Shown piece after piece: positions 53,387-61,162 of a DNA stretch of 64,000 nt. Position 1 is the first letter of the stretch, and every line of letters begins with the position of its first letter. A model generated the notes under the pieces. That model saw only the letters and a program-made list of their open reading frames with translations. It was not told where the DNA came from and did no database searches. The position numbers were made by a program, and so were the translations under genes. This DNA comes from Synechococcus sp. ROS8604 (GTDB lineage: Bacteria; Cyanobacteriota; Cyanobacteriia; PCC-6307; Cyanobiaceae), in assembly GCF_014279655.1 (NCBI RefSeq), contig NZ_CP047946.1:1984001-2048000 (forward strand), written 5' to 3'.

Positions 53387-54337
53387 ATGGCCCTTGAGCA
53401 TCTGCGCATCGCCTCACGCCGCAGCCAGCTGGCCATGGTTCAGACCAATTGGGTCAAAGCAGAACTTGAAAAGGCCCACCCCGGTCTCGCCATTTCTGTT
53501 GAGGCCATGGCAACCCAGGGAGACAAAATCCTCGACGTTGCCCTAGCGAAGATCGGAGATAAAGGCTTATTCACCAAAGAGCTGGAAGCTCAAATGCTGG
53601 TGGGCCGTGCCGAGATCGCTGTTCACTCCCTCAAAGACCTCCCTACAAATCTTCCCGAAGGGCTGATGCTGGGTTGCATCACCGAACGGGAAGACCCCGC
53701 CGATGCCTTAGTGGTGAACAGCAAAAATGCTGAGTACACACTGGAGACACTCCCAGAGGGTTCGGTGGTTGGAACGAGCTCGTTACGCCGCCTAGCCCAA
53801 CTGCGCTACCACTACCCCCATCTTCAGTTCAAAGACGTTCGTGGGAACGTCATTACCCGTCTTGAGAAACTCGACTCAGGCAATTACGACTGTTTGATCT
53901 TGGCCGCCGCTGGACTCAGCCGACTCGGCTTCGGCGATCGAATTCACCAAAGCATCCCCGGAAACATCTCTCTCCATGCGGTGGGTCAAGGAGCTTTAGG
54001 GATTGAATGCGTCTGCGATCGTCCCGAAGTGATGGAGCTGATTCAAGTGCTAAACCATGCACCAACCGCAGCTCGCTGCTTAGCGGAACGAGCCTTCCTG
54101 AGGGTGCTTGAGGGCGGTTGCCAAGTGCCCATCGGCGTCAACACCCAAATTGAAGGCGACACCATCCAGCTCACGGGAATGGTGGCCAGCCTCGATGGCA
54201 AGCGGCTGATCCGTGACGAGCAGGCTGGCCCCATCGCCGATCCTGAAGCGGTGGGACGAGACCTCGCCCATAAGCTCAAAGATCAAGGAGCTGGCGAGAT
54301 CCTTAGGGAGATCTTTGAACAGGAGCGGAGCCAGTGA
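53387..54337 (+). CDS. hemC: Porphobilinogen deaminase (hydroxymethylbilane synthase)
   Basis: 316 residues: [18 protein letters not shown] at the N-terminus, [43 protein letters not shown] and [14 protein letters not shown] in the active site, and [15 protein letters not shown] near residue 242, whose Cys carries the dipyrromethane cofactor. It links four porphobilinogen units in haem, chlorophyll and corrin synthesis. Convergent with the L,D-transpeptidase gene, 9 bp between stops. Confidence 0.97.
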   Translation: MALEHLRIASRRSQLAMVQTNWVKAELEKAHPGLAISVEAMATQGDKILDVALAKIGDKGLFTKELEAQMLVGRAEIAVHSLKDLPTNLPEGLMLGCITEREDPADALVVNSKNAEYTLETLPEGSVVGTSSLRRLAQLRYHYPHLQFKDVRGNVITRLEKLDSGNYDCLILAAAGLSRLGFGDRIHQSIPGNISLHAVGQGALGIECVCDRPEVMELIQVLNHAPTAARCLAERAFLRVLEGGCQVPIGVNTQIEGDTIQLTGMVASLDGKRLIRDEQAGPIADPEAVGRDLAHKLKDQGAGEILREIFEQERSQ

Positions 54338-54346
54338 TCGCTGGTT

Positions 54347-54889
54347 TCAACGCTTAATTTCCACTGCCATTCCCACTTCCACGTGGTCATACAGCTGCTG
54401 AACATGCGCATTCAACATGCGCACACAGCCGTTGGATACGGCCGCTCTGGTTTTGACCCAATGGGGCCAGGGAGTGCCATGAATACCAAATTGATTGGGT
54501 CCACTGCGCAGGAAGCCAATCCAGCGATGGCCCAATGGGCTGTTAGGCCCACGTTTGGGATGCAGCTTCCCTGACTTAGTGCTCTGGTACTGAGGATTCA
54601 TCATCATGTTTTCGACCTTGAACACCCCAGAGGGTGTTGGGGTCTTGGGATCACCGATCGCCACGGGCCATGGGCCATGGGTCTGCCCCTGGCGCACAAC
54701 ACTGATTTGCCTGCGGCCCAGATCCAACACAACGCGCCCCTCCACTGGCGAGCGAACAGCCATTGACACTTGGGTGGGCTGGAATTGGTTGGGCTGGGAT
54801 CGAGACAGCGCTGGAGCCGCCACGAGAAGAGAGGAAGCGAGCAACGCCACCGGGAGACCAGGGACGCAAGCGATGCATTTGAGACCCAT
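54347..54889 (-). CDS. L,D-transpeptidase (YkuD domain)
   Basis: About 180 residues from ATG 54889. A signal peptide (LKCIACVPGLPVALLASSLLVAA region) exports the protein. The YkuD domain contains RVVLDLGRRQISVVRQGQ, PTPSGVFKVENM, IGFLRSGPNQFGIHGTPWPHW and the catalytic SNGCVRMLNAH. It should cross-link peptidoglycan 3-3 or attach proteins to it. The open frame reaches 54949 but the ATG at 54889 best fits the signal peptide. Convergent with hemC. Confidence 0.88.
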   Translation of the reverse strand: MGLKCIACVPGLPVALLASSLLVAAPALSRSQPNQFQPTQVSMAVRSPVEGRVVLDLGRRQISVVRQGQTHGPWPVAIGDPKTPTPSGVFKVENMMMNPQYQSTKSGKLHPKRGPNSPLGHRWIGFLRSGPNQFGIHGTPWPHWVKTRAAVSNGCVRMLNAHVQQLYDHVEVGMAVEIKR

Positions 54890-54984
54890 GAGCAGACAAC
54901 CAAGACTCACTGGTCTCAACGTATGCACTGTGCGAAAAAAAAACCGCACACTGCGAGCAGTGAAACCTTAAGGATTTAAGAAAT

Positions 54985-56003
54985 GTGCTAGCCAAACTCC
55001 AGAGCCTCCAAGCCGAAATGAAGCACCAACTGTCCTGGCCTGAAGGAGACGCAAAGCTGTTCTTGCAAGCCATGCAGGAAGTGGGCTGCATGGAAGGCGT
55101 TGCAGATCTTGAGCCCATCACCCTGGAAATGATCGAATCCATTCAGAACTTTGCTCTGAAGTCGTCCATCGATCTGAACCACCTCGATGGCATTAAGCCA
55201 GCGGCTCTATCAGACAAGATGGCCGATAAAAGCAAACGCGAACAACTCCTTCAGACCCTGATTCTTCTGCCTTATGTAGACATGAAGGTCGACCCACGGA
55301 TGGTGGCAACTGTGGATGATTTTGCCGAACATCTAGAGATTCACCCCCAAACAATCAAAGACCTACATCGCGTTTGAGACAATCACTTAAAACGACTTTT
55401 AATAGATTACGGACGCAGGAGCTTAGGCGAATTTCTGGGCCTCGACTCAGCACCGAAAGTGATCATAGGTGTCATCACAATGTTTCACCAAGCCATCGGT
55501 GATCGGGCTGTTTCTGAACGGTATCAACAATTAGAGACTTATCCAAAAGGCAGCCTTGGGCACACAGTTTTCCATTGGTACCGGGATAGGAATTGGGCAC
55601 TACCGGGGGGGGGGGGGGGGGGGGGGAGCACATCTGAATTACTCTTCAATCACGATTGCTGCCACATTCTTGGAGGATTCAATACAGATGTACAGGGAGA
55701 AATGAATGTGGCAGCCTTTCAGGCGGGCTCTTTGACGATGGTTTTGGCTTTGAATCACTTCTAGAAATAATTCTCGACTTTCATTTAGGAAAAGCCTTCA
55801 GTACGGTTGGAGATATCATTCCACCCTCCACAGGAGCCTTCCATCCAAACGATGCAATGGAAGGCTGTGAAAAGGGACTGGCTTGCAACACAAACCTCAT
55901 TAGAGATTTTATTTTCTGGTCAGAAGCTGATCAATCCGTTTCCAAACTACGAGAGAAATTTAATATTCCAGCCTCATCTGGCCCTCTTTTAATTCAACCT
56001 TGA
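54985..56003 (+). pseudogene. Disrupted COQ4-like gene with TerB-like N-terminus
   Basis: From a GTG at 54985 (AAGGA about 11 bp upstream) a frame encodes ~130 residues that end in a TerB-like stretch (DMKVDPRMVATVDDFAEHL). An in-frame TGA at 55375 interrupts it after LHRV, yet the same frame continues with DNHLKRLLIDYGRRSLGEFLG and, after a run of 22 G, with FNHDCCHILGGFNTDVQGE: this is the HDxxH-x11-E zinc motif of COQ4. Near 55725 a one-base deletion shifts the frame, and the protein resumes with FDDGFGFESLLEII to 56003. Three separate lesions or anomalies make it non-functional as read. Confidence 0.8.
55605..55626 (+). repeat. Homopolymer of 22 G
   Basis: Twenty-two consecutive G residues follow TACC at 55601-55604 and precede AGCACATC. 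They encode a poly-Gly stretch in the COQ4-like reading frame immediately before the metal-binding motif. The length is a number that keeps the reading frame with the sequence downstream. It is by far the longest homopolymer in the window. Confidence 0.9.
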
Positions 56004-56017
56004 CCACCAATTCACAA

Positions 56018-56045
56018 TAAAAAAGCGGGGCATCACCCCGCTTTG
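56018..56045 (-). terminator. Terminator downstream of the second pyrophosphatase gene
   Basis: Stem AAGCGGGG (56023-56030), loop CATCA, stem CCCCGCTT (56036-56043). On the minus strand the stem is followed by a run of T (AAAAAA in the plus strand at 56018-56024), the usual intrinsic terminator form, about 50 bp after the ppa stop. The plus strand has only three T residues, so termination in that direction is weaker. Confidence 0.8.
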
Positions 56046-56093
56046 GCCTAATCATGCAACAGGAGCACCCTATTCAATAGAAGCGCGCTGATA

Positions 56094-56681
56094 TCAATCC
56101 ACGAGTTTTGGATCAATCTCAGCAACATACCGAGCTTCACAGCTCTTGATGATCTCTACGGCTTTTTCAGTGCCAAAGAATCCATTCACCGTGCAGGTGC
56201 CAGGCTTTTTCAGATCCTTGTAATGCTCCCAGTAGTAAGTGGTTTCCTTTTTCCATTGCTCACCAAGATCTTCGAAGCTCTTGATGTGATCAACACGCTT
56301 GTCATCTGCCAAAACGGCGATCACCTTGTCATCAACCTCACCACCATCATCAAAGGTCATAATGCCGATAATCCTTGCTTCCACGATCGAACCAGGAATT
56401 AAGGGTTCGGTCACGTTCACGATCTCAATATCGAGAGGATCTCCATCCTCATCCCAAGTGCGAGGAATACAGCCATAGGCAAAGGGATAAGCCAGAGAGG
56501 AGTACCCAACCCGATCCAGCTTGAGATGGCCTGTTTCCGTAATGAGCTCGTACTTGTTGATCGTGTTGGAGTTCAGCTCCACGATGGTGTTGAGGCGTAG
56601 CTCAGACTCATCAGCAAAGGCCGGCAGCACATGAAGCAGGTTGGGCATGCTGCGGCTTGGAGCCTGGTCAAGATTGGCCAT
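56094..56681 (-). CDS. Second inorganic pyrophosphatase, family I
   Basis: 195 residues with the catalytic set: ELNSNTINKYELI, LDRVGYSSLAYPFAYGCIPRTW, DEDGDPLDIEIVN (Asp triad intact), FDDGGEVDDKVIAVL and WEHYKDLKKPGT near the C-terminus. The N-terminus is extended by ~30 residues relative to the copy at 37.6 kb, and the sequence is clearly from a different subfamily. It keeps all metal-binding acids, so it is the better candidate for active pyrophosphatase. Preceded by carboxypeptidase Taq on the same strand. Confidence 0.92.
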   Translation of the reverse strand: MANLDQAPSRSMPNLLHVLPAFADESELRLNTIVELNSNTINKYELITETGHLKLDRVGYSSLAYPFAYGCIPRTWDEDGDPLDIEIVNVTEPLIPGSIVEARIIGIMTFDDGGEVDDKVIAVLADDKRVDHIKSFEDLGEQWKKETTYYWEHYKDLKKPGTCTVNGFFGTEKAVEIIKSCEARYVAEIDPKLVD

Positions 56682-56761
56682 GGGAGAGGACGATCAGCGC
56701 CGAAATCCTACGGGGGCCCGACCCCAACCCCAAGCACGTATTCGTGCCGCATACGTAACGC

Positions 56762-58297
56762 TTACGTGCCACAGCTTCGCTTTGCAGCCAAAAGTTGCGC
56801 AAGTTTTTCTTCCAGGTAACGCAAGAAGGGTTCAGAGGTCAGCTCCCGACCACTCACGCTCTGCACCAATTGTTCCGCATTCATCGCCCGTCCGACAGGA
56901 TGCACAGACTCCCTCAGCCAGGCCAGCAAGGGTGCAACGTCACCATTGCGAACATGCTCCTCAGGAGAACCAATGGCAGCGGCCATCGCCTCACTCAGCT
57001 GAGCACTGATCAAATGTCCGAGCAAATACGAGGGGAAGTAGCCGAACAGTCCTTCGCTCCAATGCACATCCTGGAGGCAGCCCTCAGCATCATTGGAGGG
57101 TGTCACGCCCAGAAGCTCCCCGTACTGCCGATTCCATTCAGCAGGGAGCTCCTCCACCGAAAGGCCTTGCTCGAGCAAAGCAATCTCTAGATCCGTTCGG
57201 ATCAAAATATGCAAGCCGTAGCTGAGCTCATCGGCCTCGACCCGGTTCAAACCAGGGGCCAACGGGTTCATCGCCCTCCAAAGAGCGTCTGCTGATGCGA
57301 GCGGAGCCCCGGCAGCCTCAAAATCCTGCCACCACTGCTGCGCGAACGGCCGACTTCTGGCAACCCGGTTTTCCCAAAACAACGATTGACTTTCATGCAC
57401 GGCCATGGATGTCGCTTGCCCCAGGGGCCAAGCGAACCATTGATGCGACTGATCAGGAAGGCCCTGCTCGTAGAGAGAGTGGCCCCATTCATGGGCTGTG
57501 GCCAAGAAACAGGAGAGCGGTTGTCCTGGAACAACTCTTGTCGTGATCCTGTAGTCGCTTGGACCAAGCGTGATCGAGAAGGGATGGGGGGATCGCGCCA
57601 CACAAGTGATCGACGCATCCCGTCCCCAGGAGGTCAACAACCTGTCGCAGAGTTGTTGCTGTGCTGGTTCAGGAAGATCCCAACTGAGTTCTCGCTGACG
57701 CGGCTGCCCACCCGCTCGTTGCAACAATTCGGGCAAACGCTGCCGAAGTGGTGCAAACAAGGCCTGCAGACGCTCCAACGTGAGATCGGGCTCGAAGGGC
57801 TGAGCCAGGGTTTCCCAACAACTGCGCGGCTCTGCAAGCTGTCGTGCCTGTTCCTGGCGCAATCCAATCATGGTGCGCAAAGAGGGAGCAAACAAGCCGA
57901 AATCGGAGTCAGCCCTTGCTTGTTGCCAGTTGTTGTAACCATCGGCTTTCGCCGTTGCCAATGCTGCCACCAACGCAGGATCTAAGGCCTGTTGCCTGGC
58001 CAGATCCTGTTCAAGCAAATCAAGATTTCGGCCACAAGCGGCCTGTTCCATCCTTGAAAGATCTGACTGGTTCCACTCGACACGGGCTTCCTGGATCAGC
58101 TCGGCATACTCCCGAGAGCTCTGCCGGGAATGCAACTGAATCGCGAGGAGCGCCAACTGCTCTCCACGCCAGGAAGCCCCGCCAGAGGGCATACGGGTGT
58201 TTTGATCCCAGTAGAGCGTGCTCTCAATGGAGCCAATGATTTTGGTCTGATGCAGGTAATCGCCTAACCGATCCCAGGCCGTGGTCCTGGATCCCAT
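56762..58297 (-). CDS. Thermostable carboxypeptidase 1 (M32 family, Taq type)
   Basis: 511 residues with the M32 motifs: STLYWDQNTRMPSGG near residue 27-41, the zinc site HEWGHSLYEQG near 270, HESQSLFWENRVARS near 298, and RVEADELSYGLHILIRTDLE near 355. It removes C-terminal residues from peptides using a metal ion in the cytoplasm. Length is standard for the family. A hairpin (CTGGGCT at 58298-58304 with AGCCCAG at 58328-58334) lies directly before the start and could influence translation. Confidence 0.93.
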   Translation of the reverse strand: MGSRTTAWDRLGDYLHQTKIIGSIESTLYWDQNTRMPSGGASWRGEQLALLAIQLHSRQSSREYAELIQEARVEWNQSDLSRMEQAACGRNLDLLEQDLARQQALDPALVAALATAKADGYNNWQQARADSDFGLFAPSLRTMIGLRQEQARQLAEPRSCWETLAQPFEPDLTLERLQALFAPLRQRLPELLQRAGGQPRQRELSWDLPEPAQQQLCDRLLTSWGRDASITCVARSPHPFSITLGPSDYRITTRVVPGQPLSCFLATAHEWGHSLYEQGLPDQSHQWFAWPLGQATSMAVHESQSLFWENRVARSRPFAQQWWQDFEAAGAPLASADALWRAMNPLAPGLNRVEADELSYGLHILIRTDLEIALLEQGLSVEELPAEWNRQYGELLGVTPSNDAEGCLQDVHWSEGLFGYFPSYLLGHLISAQLSEAMAAAIGSPEEHVRNGDVAPLLAWLRESVHPVGRAMNAEQLVQSVSGRELTSEPFLRYLEEKLAQLLAAKRSCGT

Positions 58298-58403
58298 CTG
58301 GGCTCCAACGCTGATTGAACCCTATACAGCCCAGTGCTTTGAGGTGAAGACACCCACACATTTCAGCGATGTAAATTCACCACACCTGTGGTGGTGATTG
58401 GGT

Positions 58404-58628
58404 TCAAGGCAGGGGTTGAATCTCCTCTTGCCTTCTATAGGCAGTGGGCACAAGCACCAGAAACAACATCCACCAAGCCAAAATCACCAGGGTTATGGGA
58501 AGCGTGATCCAAAGGCGATGAAGAAACAGCCAGCTGCCAATCGAGATGACACAGCCTGTGAGCACGATGCTCCAGGGCTGACACCACCACGGTTTTAAAG
58601 ACCAAAAAGCAACCGGCTGTTGATTCAC
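58404..58628 (-). CDS. Small two-helix membrane protein
   Basis: 74 residues from GTG 58628 (VNQQPVAFWSLKPWWC). Two transmembrane helices (IVLTGCVISIGSWLFL and LPITLVILAWWMLFLVLV) are followed by a short basic tail. No family recognised. It begins 8 bp after the stop of the cysteine-rich gene at 58637 and is likely co-transcribed with that pair. A 7-bp inverted repeat CACCACA / TGTGGTG at 58378-58393 lies just after its stop. Confidence 0.5.
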   Translation of the reverse strand: MNQQPVAFWSLKPWWCQPWSIVLTGCVISIGSWLFLHRLWITLPITLVILAWWMLFLVLVPTAYRRQEEIQPLP

Positions 58629-58636
58629 GTTCAGAC

Positions 58637-58921
58637 CTACTTTTTCCGGCAATAACCAGCACCAACATTCATCCAACCGGAGGCGCAAGCTTCACCGTTT
58701 GTTGGCCTCATTTCATAGTAAATCGGTGATACGCAAGTGGTACCAAGAGTATTCACATAACCCAAGGGACACTGATTATGACCCTTTGCTTTTGGGATCT
58801 TTTTCTGCGCTAAGGCGTCGGTGGGTGCGACCAAAGACAACAACACCCCAAGGGCAAACAAACGAACCATCAAAGTTGCAACAACTTTCGGCACTTTAGG
58901 GATGACATTGCTGGGAGGCAA
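58637..58921 (-). CDS. Small secreted cysteine-rich protein (copy B)
   Basis: 94 residues. A signal peptide (LMVRLFALGVLLSLVAPTDALAQ, about 17-39) is followed by a ~50-residue mature part with CPLGYVNTLGTTC and ACASGWMNVGAGYCRKK: four cysteines in a fixed arrangement. It is a tandem paralogue of the next gene, with 9 bp between them. I do not recognise the family. Likely disulphide-stabilised and exported; function unknown. Confidence 0.72.
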   Translation of the reverse strand: MPPSNVIPKVPKVVATLMVRLFALGVLLSLVAPTDALAQKKIPKAKGHNQCPLGYVNTLGTTCVSPIYYEMRPTNGEACASGWMNVGAGYCRKK

Positions 58922-58930
58922 AGCAACGAC

Positions 58931-59224
58931 TCATTGTTTGCGGCAATAGCCACCTCCCACATCCACCCATCCGGATGGGCACGATCGGCCGTCGATGGCC
59001 TGGACCGTGTAGGTCATCATTCCAAGCGTGGTGCATTTGCCATTGAGCATGTCCACATAGCCCAAAGGACAACGGCTCTCGATCTTTTTGACAATTCGCT
59101 GCGCCGAGGCGGATGGCGCCTGACAGGCCCAGATCACAAGCGCTGCTGTGGGAAGGAGTGAGCTCACAACCCAGATCCGAACAGAGGACGAACGACCAAG
59201 CAAGGGGGCCATCGCCATGGGCAA
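58931..59224 (-). CDS. Small secreted cysteine-rich protein (copy A)
   Basis: 97 residues. A long signal or membrane segment (VRIWVVSSLLPTAALVIWACQAPSASAQ, about 15-42) is followed by CPLGYVDMLNGKC, then a linker TVQAIDGR and SCPSGWVDVGGGYCRKQ. The mature domain aligns with copy B residue for residue around the four cysteines (CPLGYV, GW.. VG.GYCRK). The GWxxVGxGYCRK ending is shared by both. It is the upstream member of the pair; no other gene precedes it on the strand, so the two small genes probably share a promoter in the 59225-59309 gap. Confidence 0.75.
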   Translation of the reverse strand: MPMAMAPLLGRSSSVRIWVVSSLLPTAALVIWACQAPSASAQRIVKKIESRCPLGYVDMLNGKCTTLGMMTYTVQAIDGRSCPSGWVDVGGGYCRKQ

Positions 59225-59309
59225 TCAAAACGCTCTAAAACATTAGGTCGGTTCTCCCAGTGGATGGGCTCTGAACCAAACTTCAGACACCCAAGATCCG
59301 GTTTCATCC

Positions 59310-59609
59310 ATGTCAAAGCAAGCCGTTTTGCTCGATGACGCGGCACAGGAGAGCCTCTGCTCTGCTTGCCCTGCTTGGACCATTGCTGATGATGGGCTGG
59401 AAAGAGAGTGGCGGTTCCCCTCCTTCGTTGAAGCCTTTGGCTTTATGACTCAGGTTGCACTCCTGGCCGAACGCGCCAATCACCATCCTGAGTGGAGCAA
59501 TGTCTACAACCGTGTCACCATTCGGCTAACGACCCATGATCTTGGTGGACTGTCCAGCCGTGATGCCGACTTAGCACAAGCGATCGACTCCCTCCCTGCA
59601 ACTTTTTAA
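59310..59609 (+). CDS. phhB: Pterin-4a-carbinolamine dehydratase
   Basis: 99 residues: [60 protein letters not shown] spans the PCD/DCoH fold, with the active-site cluster [14 protein letters not shown]. The enzyme recycles pterin cofactors, and cyanobacteria make pterins abundantly. The GTPase gene follows 8 bp after its stop, an association seen in many genomes between PCD genes and COG0523 metallochaperones. Confidence 0.93.
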   Translation: MSKQAVLLDDAAQESLCSACPAWTIADDGLEREWRFPSFVEAFGFMTQVALLAERANHHPEWSNVYNRVTIRLTTHDLGGLSSRDADLAQAIDSLPATF

Positions 59610-59617
59610 ATCCGGCC

Positions 59618-60670
59618 ATGTCAGCGACTGCTTCCAACCAGACCATTGAAACCAACGGCACACCTGTCACCATTCTCACTGGATTTTTAGGCGCCGGAAA
59701 GACCACCCTTCTTAACCACATTCTCAGCAATCAAGACGGACTCAAAACGGCTGTTCTCGTGAATGAGTTTGGCGAGATTGGTATTGACAATGATCTTGTG
59801 GTGAGCACCAGCGCAGACATGGTGGAACTCAGCAATGGCTGCATCTGCTGCACGATCAATGGTGAGTTATTGGAAGCCGTTGAAAAGATTCTGAAGCACC
59901 CAGATCCCTTGGATTATTTGGTTGTGGAGACCACAGGCCTTGCCGATCCACTTCCTGTCGCAATGACATTTCTGGGCAGTGAATTAAGAGATCAGACGAG
60001 ACTGGATTCGATCATCACCCTGATTGATGCTGAAAATTGCAATGACCGCGTTTTTGAAAGTGAAGTTGGGCGCTCCCAAATCATTTACGGAGACATCCTT
60101 CTCCTGAACAAAACTGATTTGGTGCCTAAAGAACGCGTTGAAGCGTTGGAAGAAAGCCTGCGCAGTATCAAGAAAGACGCCCGAATCCTCCATTCCGTCA
60201 AAGGCGAGGTTCCCTTGCCCCTGCTGATGAGTGTCGGATTGTTTGAAAGCGATCGCATCGCAAACTCAGCCGATCACGACCACGGGCATGACCATCACGA
60301 CCATGACCATGACCATGACCATGACCATGACCATGACCATGAAAGCCATGCTGACCATCTCGACATCGAGGGCTATACCTCGCTGTCATTTAGTAGCGAC
60401 GGACCCTTCTCCCTGCGCAAATTTCAAAACTTCCTCGACAACCAACTGCCCGAGAGCATTTTTCGTGCCAAAGGCATCCTTTGGTTCAACGAAAGCGAAA
60501 AGCGCCATGTTTTTCACTTGGCTGGCAAACGTTTCTCTATCGATGACAGCGAGTGGGATGGCCAGCGCAAAAACCAGTTGGTGTTGATCGGTCAAGAGAT
60601 GGACCACAGCACCCTGAGGAGGCAACTTCAAGACTGCGTTGCCAAAGATGCCGGCAAAGGTTTTTCCTAA
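59618..60670 (+). CDS. COG0523 (CobW/Zn-chaperone type) GTPase with His/Asp repeat
   Basis: 350 residues. G1 motif ILTGFLGAGKTTLLNHIL near residue 18-35, the CxCC metal motif in GCICCTINGEL near 75, ETTGLADPLPV and NKTDLVPK (G4). A His/Asp-rich stretch near residues 225-245, coded by 7 copies of GACCAT at 60299-60340, should hold metal. COOH domain RAKGILWFN typical of the family. It probably delivers zinc or another metal, and its coupling with PCD and the zinc enzyme FolE elsewhere suggests pterin metabolism (inference). Confidence 0.9.
   Translation: MSATASNQTIETNGTPVTILTGFLGAGKTTLLNHILSNQDGLKTAVLVNEFGEIGIDNDLVVSTSADMVELSNGCICCTINGELLEAVEKILKHPDPLDYLVVETTGLADPLPVAMTFLGSELRDQTRLDSIITLIDAENCNDRVFESEVGRSQIIYGDILLLNKTDLVPKERVEALEESLRSIKKDARILHSVKGEVPLPLLMSVGLFESDRIANSADHDHGHDHHDHDHDHDHDHDHDHESHADHLDIEGYTSLSFSSDGPFSLRKFQNFLDNQLPESIFRAKGILWFNESEKRHVFHLAGKRFSIDDSEWDGQRKNQLVLIGQEMDHSTLRRQLQDCVAKDAGKGFS
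60299..60340 (+). repeat. Hexanucleotide repeat (GACCAT)x7 in the GTPase gene
   Basis: Seven perfect tandem copies of GACCAT, in frame, code for alternating Asp and His in the metal-binding linker of the COG0523 GTPase. Slippage would change the number of HD pairs without shifting the frame. Confidence 0.9.
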
Positions 60671-60754
60671 ACCAATCCTCCTCACACGTTTCGTTCAACC
60701 TGGATGTCGAAACCCAATCAAACTGATTAGAGTTTCACCAGCTTTGAGTTGGCG

Positions 60755-60904
60755 ATGTTGGAACTCACCCTTCTCGGGACTGGTTTCATTTTGATTGGCA
60801 TCGTTCTTTGGTACTCGGCCAACTCTGACGATGACGACAACAGTGGCGGTGGCTTGATGGAGCCCGCACTCGTACCGATCCCTGTTCGGAATCACCGCCG
60901 CTGA
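60755..60904 (+). CDS. Possible 49-residue membrane protein
   Basis: ATG 60755 to TGA 60904: a single hydrophobic helix (MLELTLLGTGFILIGIVLWY), an acidic DDDD run, a Gly/Pro-rich segment and a basic end (VRNHRR). It stands 84 bp after the GTPase stop on the same strand. The regular one-helix topology and the polar tail are the only evidence; conservation would decide. The remaining 60905-61162 before futB holds no coding frame I can support. Confidence 0.5.
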   Translation: MLELTLLGTGFILIGIVLWYSANSDDDDNSGGGLMEPALVPIPVRNHRR

Positions 60905-61162
60905 CGGCATCATTTGAGACCCCTTCCCATCTCTCAGCCCAGGGTTTTCAGCGATGAGAAGCCCCAACCAACCAAGCCACTCTTGAGTACTGTTCTCAAC
61001 AGGTTCTTGGTGCGAATGCAGGTCAATAGGAATCCATTCCGTCAACGGGGACATGACTGCATTCCCTTCTTGTGAAGGCCCGAGCCGTTGGCCTCGCTCC
61101 ATTGGGATGGCTTCATTGCTATCGCTCGCTTGGTTGATCGCTATGGTTGAGCGCTACCACTC

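Noticed and set aside
55605-55626. CRISPR or mobile-element signal at the repeats
   Set aside because: The repeats in the window (G22, GACCAT x7, 15-bp x5) are direct tandem arrays without spacers, and no cas or transposase genes exist.
60695-61102. 135-residue minus-strand frame between the GTPase and futB
   Set aside because: No helix, motif or domain pattern; it runs antisense to the more plausible one-helix frame at 60755-60904.
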